Of a stretch of 8,603 bases of DNA, positions 1 to 7,925 are shown piece by piece. Under the pieces are notes generated by a model. It had not been told where the DNA came from, made no database searches, and was given only the letters and a program-made list of their open reading frames with translations. The stretch is from Pseudomonadota bacterium (GTDB lineage Bacteria > Pseudomonadota > Alphaproteobacteria > Azospirillales > Azospirillaceae): positions 1 through 8,603 of the forward strand of contig JAEYOB010000166.1 in assembly GCA_023412175.1 (NCBI GenBank), written 5' to 3'. The position numbers were made by a program, and so were the translations under genes. Numbering within the stretch: position 1 is the first letter of the stretch; the number at the start of each line of letters is the position of its first letter.

Positions 1-1402
1 TCACGCGACGGTTCTCGATCCACGAGTCGGTGGACAGCGAATTGTCGACCAGCACCGCCACCGCGAGGTCGGGCAGGGCGTTGCGGACCTGGAGGTAGAC
101 GCGCTCGTTGGCGATGCCGCCGGCGCGCTTGTCGGCGTGGCTGCGTACCAGCGCGTTAAGGTCCACCTCGTCGCCGTCCGGCTGGCCGGCAAAGACCATG
201 CGGCGTGGGCGCAGCGCCTCGAACTGGCGGCGGACGGCGCGGATGCGGCGGCGCGCGGCGTCGTCCGGCTCCCACTCCTCACCTTCCTCGGAGGCCGGCT
301 CGGCCACCACGCGGCAATAATCCTTGTGATAGACGCCGCGGCTGTAGTCCCACTCGGGGTAGGTGATCTCGGCGCGGATCGGCGCGGTGTCGACCGCGGC
401 CGGCGCGACGTCCAGGTCGAGCTTCAGCCGGGTCGCGGCCTTGCGATCGTTCTGGCCCAGGGAAATCTCGTCGGTTTCCTCGACCGCCTTCTGGGCGCTG
501 TCCTTGTCGTCGTCCTCGGTCTTGCGGTTGAGGTTCACCATCTCCGCAATCGACTTCAGCGTCTCGAAGCGGTTGAGGATCAGCGGATCGTCCCGGTTGC
601 TCTGGTCGCTCTCGCGGCGCTTGGCCTTGCGGCGCTGGGTGTCCTTCTGCTCGCCGCTGCCGGACTCGGGATCCTCCTGGTCCGGGTGCTCGACACCGTC
701 GGCCGACGGACGGTTCACCGCTTCGCCCCACAGTGGCACCGGGAGGAAGGGCTGGTAGCCGTGCTCCGCCCGGAAGGCGGCGAGCGGGACGGAGTCGTCA
801 AGGATGCGGCTGCCGGCCGCGTCGGGATCGGCCAGCAACGCCCGCACGGCGGCCTCGACCTCGGTTTCCTGTTTGGGCAACTTGCGTTTGGGGCGGGCGG
901 CCAGGGTGGCGGCGGCCAGCTCGGCGTGGATGGCGCGCAGTCCCGGCCAGCGGGCAACGGCGCGGCGGACCGCCGTGCGCGCGGCGCGCAATGCCTGGAT
1001 GTCGGCCTGCATGGCGTCTTCGGGCCGGGAACCGTGCGGCTCGGCGTGCGCGAAGAACGCTGCCAACCACTCGTACAGCAGCTCGTTCAGCCGGGCCTCG
1101 GGGAACAGGTCGATGCTCGGCGGCAGCTGGAGGACCTCGCCGTCCAGCGTCGCCTTGTCCACTTTCTCCACGCCGAGGCCGATGCGGTCGAGCAGCGACA
1201 GCCGGTGCCCGGACTCCGACTTTGCGCCGGCCGCCAGCCGCACGCCGTGATCGCCGCCCAGGCCGCGGTAGAACACCGCCAGCCGGTGCCGCAGCGCTTC
1301 CAGCGGCACCGCGGCCTCGGGATGGTGCGGGTAGCTGGAGCGGTTGCCGACCAGCCGATGCCAGTGGCGCCCGACCAGTTCCTCCGGCTCGAAGATGCCC
1401 AT
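1..1402 (-). CDS. norD: NorD, nitric oxide reductase activation protein (partial, 3' end beyond the window)
   Basis: NorD is required, with the AAA+ protein NorQ, for assembly or activation of cytochrome c-dependent NO reductase, probably insertion of the non-heme iron FeB. The frame is open from ATG at 1402 through the left edge, giving 467 visible residues of a family usually somewhat over 600. It begins MGIFEPEELVGRHWHRLVG. A charged, low-complexity linker spans about residues 238-275, the family-typical block YPEWDYSRGVYHKDYCRV lies at 348-365, and a von Willebrand factor A domain begins near the edge with the metal-ion site motif D453-x-S455-x-S457 (DNSLS). The start is 17 bp after the norQ stop, with GGGAG about 10 bases upstream, so translation is probably coupled to norQ. 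A different frame that stops at 1-3 is not the gene: the conserved motifs are all in the open frame. NorD identity is from recognition of the family blocks and position. Confidence 0.93.
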   Translation of the reverse strand, partial: MGIFEPEELVGRHWHRLVGNRSSYPHHPEAAVPLEALRHRLAVFYRGLGGDHGVRLAAGAKSESGHRLSLLDRIGLGVEKVDKATLDGEVLQLPPSIDLFPEARLNELLYEWLAAFFAHAEPHGSRPEDAMQADIQALRAARTAVRRAVARWPGLRAIHAELAAATLAARPKRKLPKQETEVEAAVRALLADPDAAGSRILDDSVPLAAFRAEHGYQPFLPVPLWGEAVNRPSADGVEHPDQEDPESGSGEQKDTQRRKAKRRESDQSNRDDPLILNRFETLKSIAEMVNLNRKTEDDDKDSAQKAVEETDEISLGQNDRKAATRLKLDLDVAPAAVDTAPIRAEITYPEWDYSRGVYHKDYCRVVAEPASEEGEEWEPDDAARRRIRAVRRQFEALRPRRMVFAGQPDGDEVDLNALVRSHADKRAGGIANERVYLQVRNALPDLAVAVLVDNSLSTDSWIENRRV

Positions 1403-1419
1403 GGCCGTCCGCTCCCGCC

Positions 1420-2235
1420 TCAGCCCAGCGTGATCTGCGCGACGCGCAGCAGCGCCTGCCGCACATCGGTGTCGTCGGTCAGCGGCTCCAGCATGGCCGC
1501 GCGGATGGCGCGGTCCGGCTTGATGCCGGAGCGGATCAGCGTGGCGCAGTAGACCAGCAGACGGGTGGAGACGCCTTCCTCCAGATCCTGGCCTTTCAGG
1601 TCGCGCAGCGCGTTGGCGAGGCGGACCAGCGGCACGACGTTGGCCGCAGGCAGGCCGCTTTCCTTGGCGACCACCTGGATCTCCAGCTCGGCCGGCGGGA
1701 AATCGAACTCCATCGCCATGAAGCGCTGGCGGGTCGAGGGCTTCAGCGCCTTCAGGACGTTCTGGTAGCCGGGGTTGTAGGAGACGACCAGCATGAAGTC
1801 ATCCGGCGCCTCCAGCGTCTCGCCCGTGCGGTCGATGGGCAGGATGCGGCGGTCGTCGGTCAGCGGGTGCAGCACGACGGTGACGTCCTTGCGTGCCTCG
1901 ATCACCTCGTCCAGGTAGCAGATGGCGCCCTCGCGCACAGCGCGGGTCAGCGGGCCGTCCACCCACACCGTGTCGCCGCCCTGGATCAGGTAGCGGCCGG
2001 TGAGGTCGGCGGCGGTCAGGTCGTCGTGGCACGACACGGTGTACAGCGGCCGGCCCAGCTTGGCCGCCATGTGTGCGACGAAGCGGGTCTTGCCGCAGCC
2101 GGTCGGCCCCTTCAGCAGCATGGGAAGCTGGTGGCGGTACGCGTGCTCGAACAGCTCGCACTCGTCGCCGACCGGCTGGTAGTAGGGGACGGCGCTGTCG
2201 AATTGGGCGGCCGTGGCGAGCGGGGTGACGGACAT
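1420..2235 (-). CDS. norQ: NorQ, MoxR/CbbQ-type AAA+ ATPase for NO reductase maturation
   Basis: NorQ is a cytoplasmic AAA+ ATPase of the CbbQ/NirQ/NorQ group. It works with the VWA protein NorD to activate NorCB, probably by remodelling it for FeB insertion. The 271-residue product has Walker A GPTGCGKT at 43-50, Walker B ICYLDE at 105-110, a sensor-1 asparagine in SYNPGYQ (N154), and arginines at 169 and 171 in the STRQRF segment that suit arginine-finger roles. Its length is normal for the family. The ATG at 2235 (protein MSVTPLATAAQ) is chosen because GGAG lies 8 bases upstream and family homology begins there. The same frame is open back to 2649 but would overlap norB and has no homology. 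It is followed 17 bp later by norD. It has its own NNR-type promoter and is separated from norB by a terminator, so norQD appears to be an independent transcription unit. Confidence 0.97.
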   Translation of the reverse strand: MSVTPLATAAQFDSAVPYYQPVGDECELFEHAYRHQLPMLLKGPTGCGKTRFVAHMAAKLGRPLYTVSCHDDLTAADLTGRYLIQGGDTVWVDGPLTRAVREGAICYLDEVIEARKDVTVVLHPLTDDRRILPIDRTGETLEAPDDFMLVVSYNPGYQNVLKALKPSTRQRFMAMEFDFPPAELEIQVVAKESGLPAANVVPLVRLANALRDLKGQDLEEGVSTRLLVYCATLIRSGIKPDRAIRAAMLEPLTDDTDVRQALLRVAQITLG

Positions 2236-2268
2236 TGGTGCGTCTCCAGGAATCGGGGTGCTGGGGGG

Positions 2269-2310
2269 ATACTTGACCGGATCGGTGCGGTTCCCCTTGA
2301 CCATCGTCAA
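2269..2310 (-). promoter_or_regulatory. norQD promoter with NNR/DNR-type box
   Basis: A perfect palindrome, TTGAC-CATC-GTCAA, lies at 2297-2310 (16 bp if the flanking C/G pair is counted). On the minus strand a -10-like hexamer AAGTAT occupies 2274-2269, its centre 32 bp from the box centre, the class II FNR spacing. The inferred start site is near 2262, giving a leader of about 27 nt before the norQ ATG. The box match is exact; the -10 is weak (3 of 6 to TATAAT). That the box drives norQD is inferred from position. Confidence 0.8.
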
Positions 2311-2331
2311 GCAGGCGGACCCGCAAACAGA

Positions 2332-2361
2332 AAACCCCGCCGGCGCGAACCGGCGGGGTTT
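2332..2361 (-). terminator. Intrinsic terminator after norB (potentially bidirectional)
   Basis: A perfect 12-bp inverted repeat (AAACCCCGCCGG at 2332-2343, its complement at 2350-2361) encloses a 6-nt loop. Read on the minus strand, it lies 26 bp after the norB stop and ends in TTTT followed by CTGT. The other strand also ends in a T-rich tract (TTTCTTT), so it could work both ways. It lies between norB and the norQ promoter box. Confidence 0.88.
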
Positions 2362-2387
2362 CTTTGCAGAGACCGGTGTGGACCCGG

Positions 2388-3734
2388 TTACTCGGCAGGC
2401 TGGAGGCTGGCGGCGCGGGCCTGCTTGGACGCCACCACCGGGCCGAGGACCGAGTAGATGAACAGCAGGGCGCCGATCAGGACGGCCAGGCCGGAGCCGA
2501 GGCGCATCCAGTAGAACAGCGCGATCTGATCCTGCACCTCCATGTAGCCCATGCCCAGCACGCGCTGCAGGTGGGTCTGCACGACGCCGCCCACGGTTAG
2601 CGCGAAGGTCATGAAGGCCACGCCCGAGCTGGTGATCCAGAAGCTCCACATGTTGAGCACCTGGTTGTACGGCTCCTTACCGCGCAGCAGCGGCATGGCG
2701 TAGGTGATGATGGCCAGGTTGATCATCACGTAGGCGCCGTAGAAGGCCAGGTGGCCGTGCGCCGCGGTGACCTGCGTGCCATGGGTGTAGTAGTTGATCG
2801 GGGCGAGCGTGTGGAGGAAGCCCCACAGGCCGGCGCCGAAGAAGGCGAACACCGCACAGCCCAGCGACCACAGCATGGCGGCCTTGTTCGGATGGTTGCG
2901 GCCGCCCTTGTAGACCATCATGAAGGCGAACACGACCATGGCGAAGAACGGCGCCACTTCCAGCGTGGAGAACAGCGAACCGATCCACTGCCAGTAGCTC
3001 GGCGTACCGATCCAGTAGAAGTGGGGGCCGGTGCCCAGGATGCCCGAGAACAGCGCCAGACCGACGATGGCGTACAGCCACTTCTCGACGACCTCGCGGT
3101 CCACGCCCGTCATCTTGATCATCAGGAAGGCGAGAATGGCGGCCATCACCAGTTCCCACACGCCCTCGACCCACAGGTGGACAACGAACCACCAGTACAT
3201 CTTGTCGAGCGCGAGGTTCGCCGGGTTGTAGAAGGCGAACAGGAAGAACACCGCGATGCCCCACAGGCCGAGCAGGAGGATGTTGGTGACGACCGTCTTG
3301 CGGCCCTTCAGCACCGTCATGCTGACGTTGTAGAGGAACATGAGCGCCACGACGACGATGGCGGCCTTGATCCACAGCGGCTGCTCGAGGAACTCGCGCC
3401 CCTCGTGGATGCGGAAGACGTAGCCGACGACCGCGGCCAGCGCGCCGAACATGAACAGACCGAACTGCACGTAGGCAATCATCGGGCTGTGGATCTCACG
3501 CTCGGACTCTTCCGGGATCAGGTAGTAGGCGGCCCCGAAGAAGCCCATCAGCAGCCACACGATCAGAGCGTTCGTGTGGATCATGCGCAGGATGTTGAAG
3601 GGCAGAAGCTCCGACAGGAGGTTCGGCATGACGTAGACCGCACCCGCCAGGACGCCGACCAGGAGCTGCACCGCGAAGAGCAGCAGGGCGCCGTAGAAGT
3701 AGGGCAGGGCGACTTTTTGTGTAGCGTACTTCAT
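2388..3734 (-). CDS. norB: NorB, catalytic subunit of cytochrome c-dependent NO reductase, with a Pro at an FeB-ligand position
   Basis: NorB is the 12-helix membrane subunit of cNOR (heme-copper oxidase superfamily) that reduces 2 NO to N2O at a heme b3/FeB centre. The 448-residue length is normal and family blocks are well kept. Visible ligands: H53 (low-spin heme b) in MIHTNALIVW; H186 and E190 (FeB side) in VVHLWVEGVWE; E259 in STLEVAPFF; H326 and H328 (heme b3 and heme b) in TAAHGHLAFYG. With an offset of 21 these match H207, E211, E280, H347 and H349 of Pseudomonas aeruginosa NorB. The anomaly is GTGPHFYWIG at 234-243: P237 sits where the first His of the FeB-binding His-His pair (P. 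aeruginosa H258) belongs, while H238 (H259) is kept. ATG at 3734 has GGAG 9 bases upstream, and norC ends 13 bp before it, so norCB is an operon. The numbering of the reference protein is from memory. Confidence 0.97.
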   Translation of the reverse strand: MKYATQKVALPYFYGALLLFAVQLLVGVLAGAVYVMPNLLSELLPFNILRMIHTNALIVWLLMGFFGAAYYLIPEESEREIHSPMIAYVQFGLFMFGALAAVVGYVFRIHEGREFLEQPLWIKAAIVVVALMFLYNVSMTVLKGRKTVVTNILLLGLWGIAVFFLFAFYNPANLALDKMYWWFVVHLWVEGVWELVMAAILAFLMIKMTGVDREVVEKWLYAIVGLALFSGILGTGPHFYWIGTPSYWQWIGSLFSTLEVAPFFAMVVFAFMMVYKGGRNHPNKAAMLWSLGCAVFAFFGAGLWGFLHTLAPINYYTHGTQVTAAHGHLAFYGAYVMINLAIITYAMPLLRGKEPYNQVLNMWSFWITSSGVAFMTFALTVGGVVQTHLQRVLGMGYMEVQDQIALFYWMRLGSGLAVLIGALLFIYSVLGPVVASKQARAASLQPAE

Positions 3735-3747
3735 GGATCAAGTCTCC

Positions 3748-4200
3748 TCAGCCGGACACCTTGGGGGGCCAGTTCTGGGTGTTGATCGAGTTCGTCCAGC
3801 GGAAGAATTCGATCAGATCGTCGAGTTCCTTGTCGGACAGGTTGAACTGCGGCATCTGGCGCCGGCCCTCGATGTTCGTGGGCTGAGCTGCCATCCAGCC
3901 CTTCAGCGCGCTGCTGGCGCCCTCGGCGTCCTTGTCGCCGCCGTAGCGGACCCACACGTTGCCCAGCTCCGGCGCGAAGTAGGCGCCTTCACCCAGCAGC
4001 GAGTGGCAGTTGATGCACGCATGCTTCTCCCAGACGTGTTTGCCGCGCGCGACGCTGTCCGTGAGAGTGGCCGTATTGGTACCTTTGGTGACGATGTAGT
4101 TGTGGCTCATTGCGACGAGCGCGATGAACACCACGAAGAAGAAGAGCGAGCCGCCGAAAAAGATGTTCCGCGCTGCCGCCTTTGTGAAACGCTCCGTCAT
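3748..4200 (-). CDS. norC: NorC, membrane-anchored monoheme cytochrome c subunit of NO reductase
   Basis: NorC takes electrons from periplasmic cytochromes or cupredoxins and passes them to the low-spin heme of NorB. The 150-residue product has a single uncleaved N-terminal membrane anchor at about residues 13-31 and a periplasmic cytochrome c domain. It has one heme-binding motif, CINCH, at 62-66, followed by SLLGEGAYFAPELGNVW, a highly typical NorC block. M116 in RRQMP is the probable distal heme ligand. The length is as expected for the family. The start at 4200 is supported by AAGGA 8 bases upstream. It is the first gene of the norCB operon, with only 13 bp to norB. An NNR-type box lies about 150 bp upstream, and a long leader with a perfect hairpin precedes the start. 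No key residue is missing. Confidence 0.97.
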   Translation of the reverse strand: MTERFTKAAARNIFFGGSLFFFVVFIALVAMSHNYIVTKGTNTATLTDSVARGKHVWEKHACINCHSLLGEGAYFAPELGNVWVRYGGDKDAEGASSALKGWMAAQPTNIEGRRQMPQFNLSDKELDDLIEFFRWTNSINTQNWPPKVSG

Positions 4201-4233
4201 CGCGTGGATCCTTGCTGCAAGGTATGCATGCGA

Positions 4234-4266
4234 GAACCCCTCCTGCCCTGGTGTACGGAGGGGTTC
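4234..4266 (-). promoter_or_regulatory. Perfect stem-loop in the norC leader
   Basis: GAACCCCTCC at 4234-4243 and its exact complement GGAGGGGTTC at 4257-4266 form a 10-bp inverted repeat with a 13-nt loop. With the inferred norC start site near 4312, this hairpin lies in the norC leader RNA and ends 33 nt before the norC ATG. On the minus strand no T-run follows, so it is not a typical terminator. It could affect mRNA stability or translation, or be a protein site. The inverted repeat is certain; its role is not. Confidence 0.6.
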
Positions 4267-4319
4267 AAATTCCGAATGGCGGCGGCCGCGACCGCGGGCA
4301 CCATCGCCAGGGTGGGACC

Positions 4320-4360
4320 ATAATCCCCAGCGGACGGGTCGGATCCTTGACTGCGGTCAA
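4320..4360 (-). promoter_or_regulatory. norCB promoter with NNR/DNR-type box (shared divergent region)
   Basis: TTGAC-TGCG-GTCAA at 4347-4360 is a perfect palindromic FNR/NNR-type site, extended to 16 bp by flanking C/G. On the minus strand GATTAT (4325-4320) resembles a -10 element (4 of 6), its centre 31 bp from the box centre, close to class II spacing. The inferred norC start site is near 4312, giving a leader of about 110 nt. The site could also act on the divergent regulator gene, but no -10 at class II spacing is evident in that direction. Confidence 0.8.
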
Positions 4361-4430
4361 GCGGAGGGGAGGGGATGCGGACGTAGGGTCGGGCGAAGAT
4401 AGGATTGTCAATCGGGCGTTCGGACCCCCC

Positions 4431-5126
4431 ATGGACGCGGAGCTCGCCAGGACTGTCGCGCACAGTCCGTTCCTCAGCCTGTTGCCAGCCGAAGATCTGC
4501 GGCGCCTGCTCGGCTACGGTAAGGTGTTGCGCTACGACACGGACGCCGTGCTGTTCGCTGAGGGCGACGAGGCCGAGCGACTCCACGTTGTGCTGTCCGG
4601 CAGCGTCGGGCTGGGCGCCGGGGGTGGCGACGGCTGGAGTGTGCTCGACACGCTTTCCACCGGCGACGTGGCCGGCGAGGAGGCGGTGTTCGAGCGCGGG
4701 GCGTACGGCTTCACGGCGCGCGCGCTGCTGCCGTCGCGCACGCTGGTGGTCGCCGCCGGGCCGTTGTTCGCACACATGGACGAACGGTTCGAACTGGTGC
4801 TGGCGCTCCTGGCGGGGGCGTCGGCGCGGCTGCGCGGCATGATCCACGAGATCACCGAACTGAAGCTGCGCTGCACCACGCGGCGCCTGGCGAACTTCCT
4901 GGTCGGGCTTGCCGGTGCGCGCCGGGACGGACCGGTGCGTCTGGCGCTGCCGTGCGGCAAGAACCAGTTGGCCGAGCGCCTCGGGATGCAGCCGGAGAGC
5001 CTGTCGCGCGCCTTTGCCAAGCTGCGCCCGTACGGCGTCACCTGCCGCAGCGACGACGTGGTGGTGGCCGAGCTGGATGTGCTGCGCCGCTTCTGCCGCA
5101 GCGGCGACGCCGATCCGGATTCGTGA
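4431..5126 (+). CDS. Crp/Fnr-family transcriptional regulator, DNR/NNR-like, candidate NO-responsive activator
   Basis: This is a 231-residue cyclic-nucleotide-binding-fold regulator with a C-terminal winged helix. The sensor domain covers about residues 13-125, and a long dimerisation helix about 115-147 leads into the HTH at about 176-200. The recognition helix PESLSRAF supplies E189-x-x-S192-R193, the FNR/DNR signature that reads TTGA half-sites, matching the four TTGAC-N4-GTCAA boxes here. There is no N-terminal cysteine cluster of the FNR iron-sulfur kind, which fits the DNR/NnrR group thought to sense NO through heme. It is divergent from norCB and followed 23 bp later by a second regulator of the same family. 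The ATG at 4431 (MDAELARTVAHSPFL) is chosen because homology starts there; its Shine-Dalgarno is poor, and the frame is open back to 4212 without recognisable protein. The exact subgroup is inferred. Confidence 0.88.
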   Translation: MDAELARTVAHSPFLSLLPAEDLRRLLGYGKVLRYDTDAVLFAEGDEAERLHVVLSGSVGLGAGGGDGWSVLDTLSTGDVAGEEAVFERGAYGFTARALLPSRTLVVAAGPLFAHMDERFELVLALLAGASARLRGMIHEITELKLRCTTRRLANFLVGLAGARRDGPVRLALPCGKNQLAERLGMQPESLSRAFAKLRPYGVTCRSDDVVVAELDVLRRFCRSGDADPDS

Positions 5127-5149
5127 GTGGGCGGAGGAGGAACGACGTC

Positions 5150-6007
5150 ATGACCTGCGGCCTCGGGGCCTACGCCAAGATCTGCCCGGTGCGCGGCACC
5201 GCCGCCGCGTCCGGGCGTTGCCGCGCCGCGAAGGCATGCCGGCGCCGGCGGCTCGACCCGGTGCTGGTCGCCGACCTGCCAATCTTCGAAAAGGTCCCCA
5301 TTGACGTGCTGGGCGACCTGCTCGGCAACGCGATGGTCGAGACGCACAGCAATCACGCCATGCTGTTCGAGGCGGGCGACCCGGCGGACGCCTTCTTCAT
5401 CCTGATGAGCGGCCGGGTGAAGCTGTTCGCCCTGCTGGAGGACGGCAAGGAGAGCATCGTCGAGGTGGTCGAGCCGGTATCCTCCTTCGCCGAAGGGGCG
5501 ATGTTCGCCAGCGGGCACTATCCGGTGAGCGCCGAGGTGATCGATGAGGCGGCGCTGGTGCGGGTCCGTGCCGAGCATTTCCTGTCCTGCCTGCGGCAGA
5601 ACCGTGACCTCGCCTACCGGATGTTGTCGGCGCTCGGCCATTGGAACCGACACCTCAAGCGCGAGGTGCGGGGGCTACGCGAACACAGCCCGATCCGCCG
5701 CGTCTCCGGCTTCCTGCTGTCGCTCATGCCCTGCGAGGAGGGGGCGGCCAGCGTCGCGCTGCCGATGAAGAAGGTGATCATCGCCAGCCGGCTGGGCATG
5801 GAGCCGGAAAGCCTGTCGCGCGTGCTCGGGCGGCTGCGCGACGTCGGCGTCCGCACCGTCGGCGCCACCGTGCACGTCGAGGACGTGGCCCGGCTGCGGC
5901 ACCTCTACTTGAGCGGCGAGGATGCTCCGGTGCGGCGAAATGCCCCGGTTGACTCCGGCGGCCGCGGTGTGCCGGCAGGGGCCGCCGAAAGCGTGGAAGC
6001 CGCCTAA
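5150..6007 (+). CDS. Second Crp/Fnr-family regulator with a cysteine-containing N-terminal extension
   Basis: This 285-residue protein has a cNMP-binding-fold sensor domain at about 38-150, a dimerisation helix at about 143-180 and an HTH at about 206-232. The recognition helix EPESLSRVLGRL gives E220-x-x-S223-R224, so it should bind the same TTGAC-type sites as its neighbour. The N-terminus (1-34) is unusual: cysteines at 3, 12, 24 and 30, then an Arg tract. The C3-x8-C12-x11-C24-x5-C30 spacing is not the classical FNR iron-sulfur motif, but four cysteines could still bind a metal or cluster. A Gly/Pro/Ala-rich tail of about 25 residues follows the winged helix. The ATG at 5150 has a near-ideal GGAGGAGG 9 bases upstream, which decides the start. 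It lies 23 bp after the first regulator (probable operon) and 154 bp before nirS. The family is certain; the effector and subgroup are unknown. Confidence 0.88.
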   Translation: MTCGLGAYAKICPVRGTAAASGRCRAAKACRRRRLDPVLVADLPIFEKVPIDVLGDLLGNAMVETHSNHAMLFEAGDPADAFFILMSGRVKLFALLEDGKESIVEVVEPVSSFAEGAMFASGHYPVSAEVIDEAALVRVRAEHFLSCLRQNRDLAYRMLSALGHWNRHLKREVRGLREHSPIRRVSGFLLSLMPCEEGAASVALPMKKVIIASRLGMEPESLSRVLGRLRDVGVRTVGATVHVEDVARLRHLYLSGEDAPVRRNAPVDSGGRGVPAGAAESVEAA

Positions 6008-6082
6008 GAAAGTGGCAGAAATCCTGTGTTTTCCGACCCCACGCCCTGCGGTCGGGCCTCACGAAATAGGCGGTTCCGGAGG

Positions 6083-7802
<1,720 letters not shown>

Positions 7803-7804
7803 GC

Positions 7805-7846
7805 TTGACTACGGTCAATCCCTACCCGGCTTCGGCCGGGTAGGTT
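7805..7846 (+). promoter_or_regulatory. NNR/DNR-type box and inferred promoter for the nirT-like gene
   Basis: TTGAC-TACG-GTCAA at 7805-7818 begins 3 bases after the nirS stop. The hexamer TAGGTT at 7841-7846 keeps T1, A2 and T6 of TATAAT, and its centre is 32 bp from the box centre, giving an inferred start near 7853. The nirS terminator hairpin lies between the box and this hexamer. The box is exact; the -10 is weak, so the promoter call is moderate. Confidence 0.65.
7821..7844 (+). terminator. nirS terminator with TTCG loop
   Basis: CCTACCCGGC at 7821-7830 pairs perfectly with GCCGGGTAGG at 7835-7844 across the extra-stable TTCG tetraloop, then TTT. It starts 19 bp after the nirS stop. 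The T-tract is short, so termination may be partial. Confidence 0.82.
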
Positions 7847-7863
7847 TCATACGAAGAAAGCGG

Positions 7864-7900
7864 GGGCGGGCAATTGGGCAACCTTGCCCGCCCTTTCTTT
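7864..7900 (+). terminator. Second terminator-like hairpin in the nirT leader (possible attenuator)
   Basis: GGGCGGGCAA at 7864-7873 pairs perfectly with TTGCCCGCCC at 7884-7893 across a 10-nt loop, followed by TTTCTTT, a usable terminator tract. GGGCAA occurs twice (7868-7873 and 7876-7881), and either copy can pair with TTGCCC at 7884-7889, so a smaller alternative hairpin exists. It could be a back-up nirS terminator or, if transcription starts near 7853, an attenuator before nirT. Confidence 0.65.
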
Positions 7901-7925
7901 GGAACAGAATCGAATGGGTGGTAAC

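Noticed and set aside
1..282. Minus-strand frame ending in TGA at positions 1-3
   Set aside because: It is out of frame with norD. The VWA motif DNSLSTDSW is in the neighbouring frame, which stays open through the edge.
137..2457. Long open plus-strand frames (137-1552 and 733-2457) across norD and norQ
   Set aside because: They are antisense to norD and norQ, which have clear conserved motifs and ribosome binding sites. The products are Arg/Gly/Ala-rich with no domain, as expected of shadow frames in GC-rich DNA.
2236..2649. N-terminal extension of norQ to an ATG at 2649
   Set aside because: It would overlap norB by more than 250 bp and run through the terminator and promoter box. The Shine-Dalgarno and family homology begin at 2235.
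2751..3785. 344-codon open plus-strand frame antisense to norB
   Set aside because: The product is rich in His, Glu, Asp and Gln, the mirror of membrane-protein codons, and no domain is recognisable. norB explains this stretch.
4403..4413. GATTG-T-CAATC short palindrome upstream of the first regulator
   Set aside because: It is an 11-bp palindrome with no match to the TTGAC-N4-GTCAA boxes and no clear promoter relation; it could be chance.
4532..5653. 373-codon open minus-strand frame across the two regulators
   Set aside because: It overlaps two well-supported Crp/Fnr genes on the opposite strand, crosses their intergenic gap and shows no domain.
6033..6055. Possible terminator after the second regulator (CCGACC/GGTCGG stem)
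   Set aside because: The stem is only 6 bp with an 11-nt loop and no T-run follows on the plus strand; it is not convincing in such GC-rich DNA.
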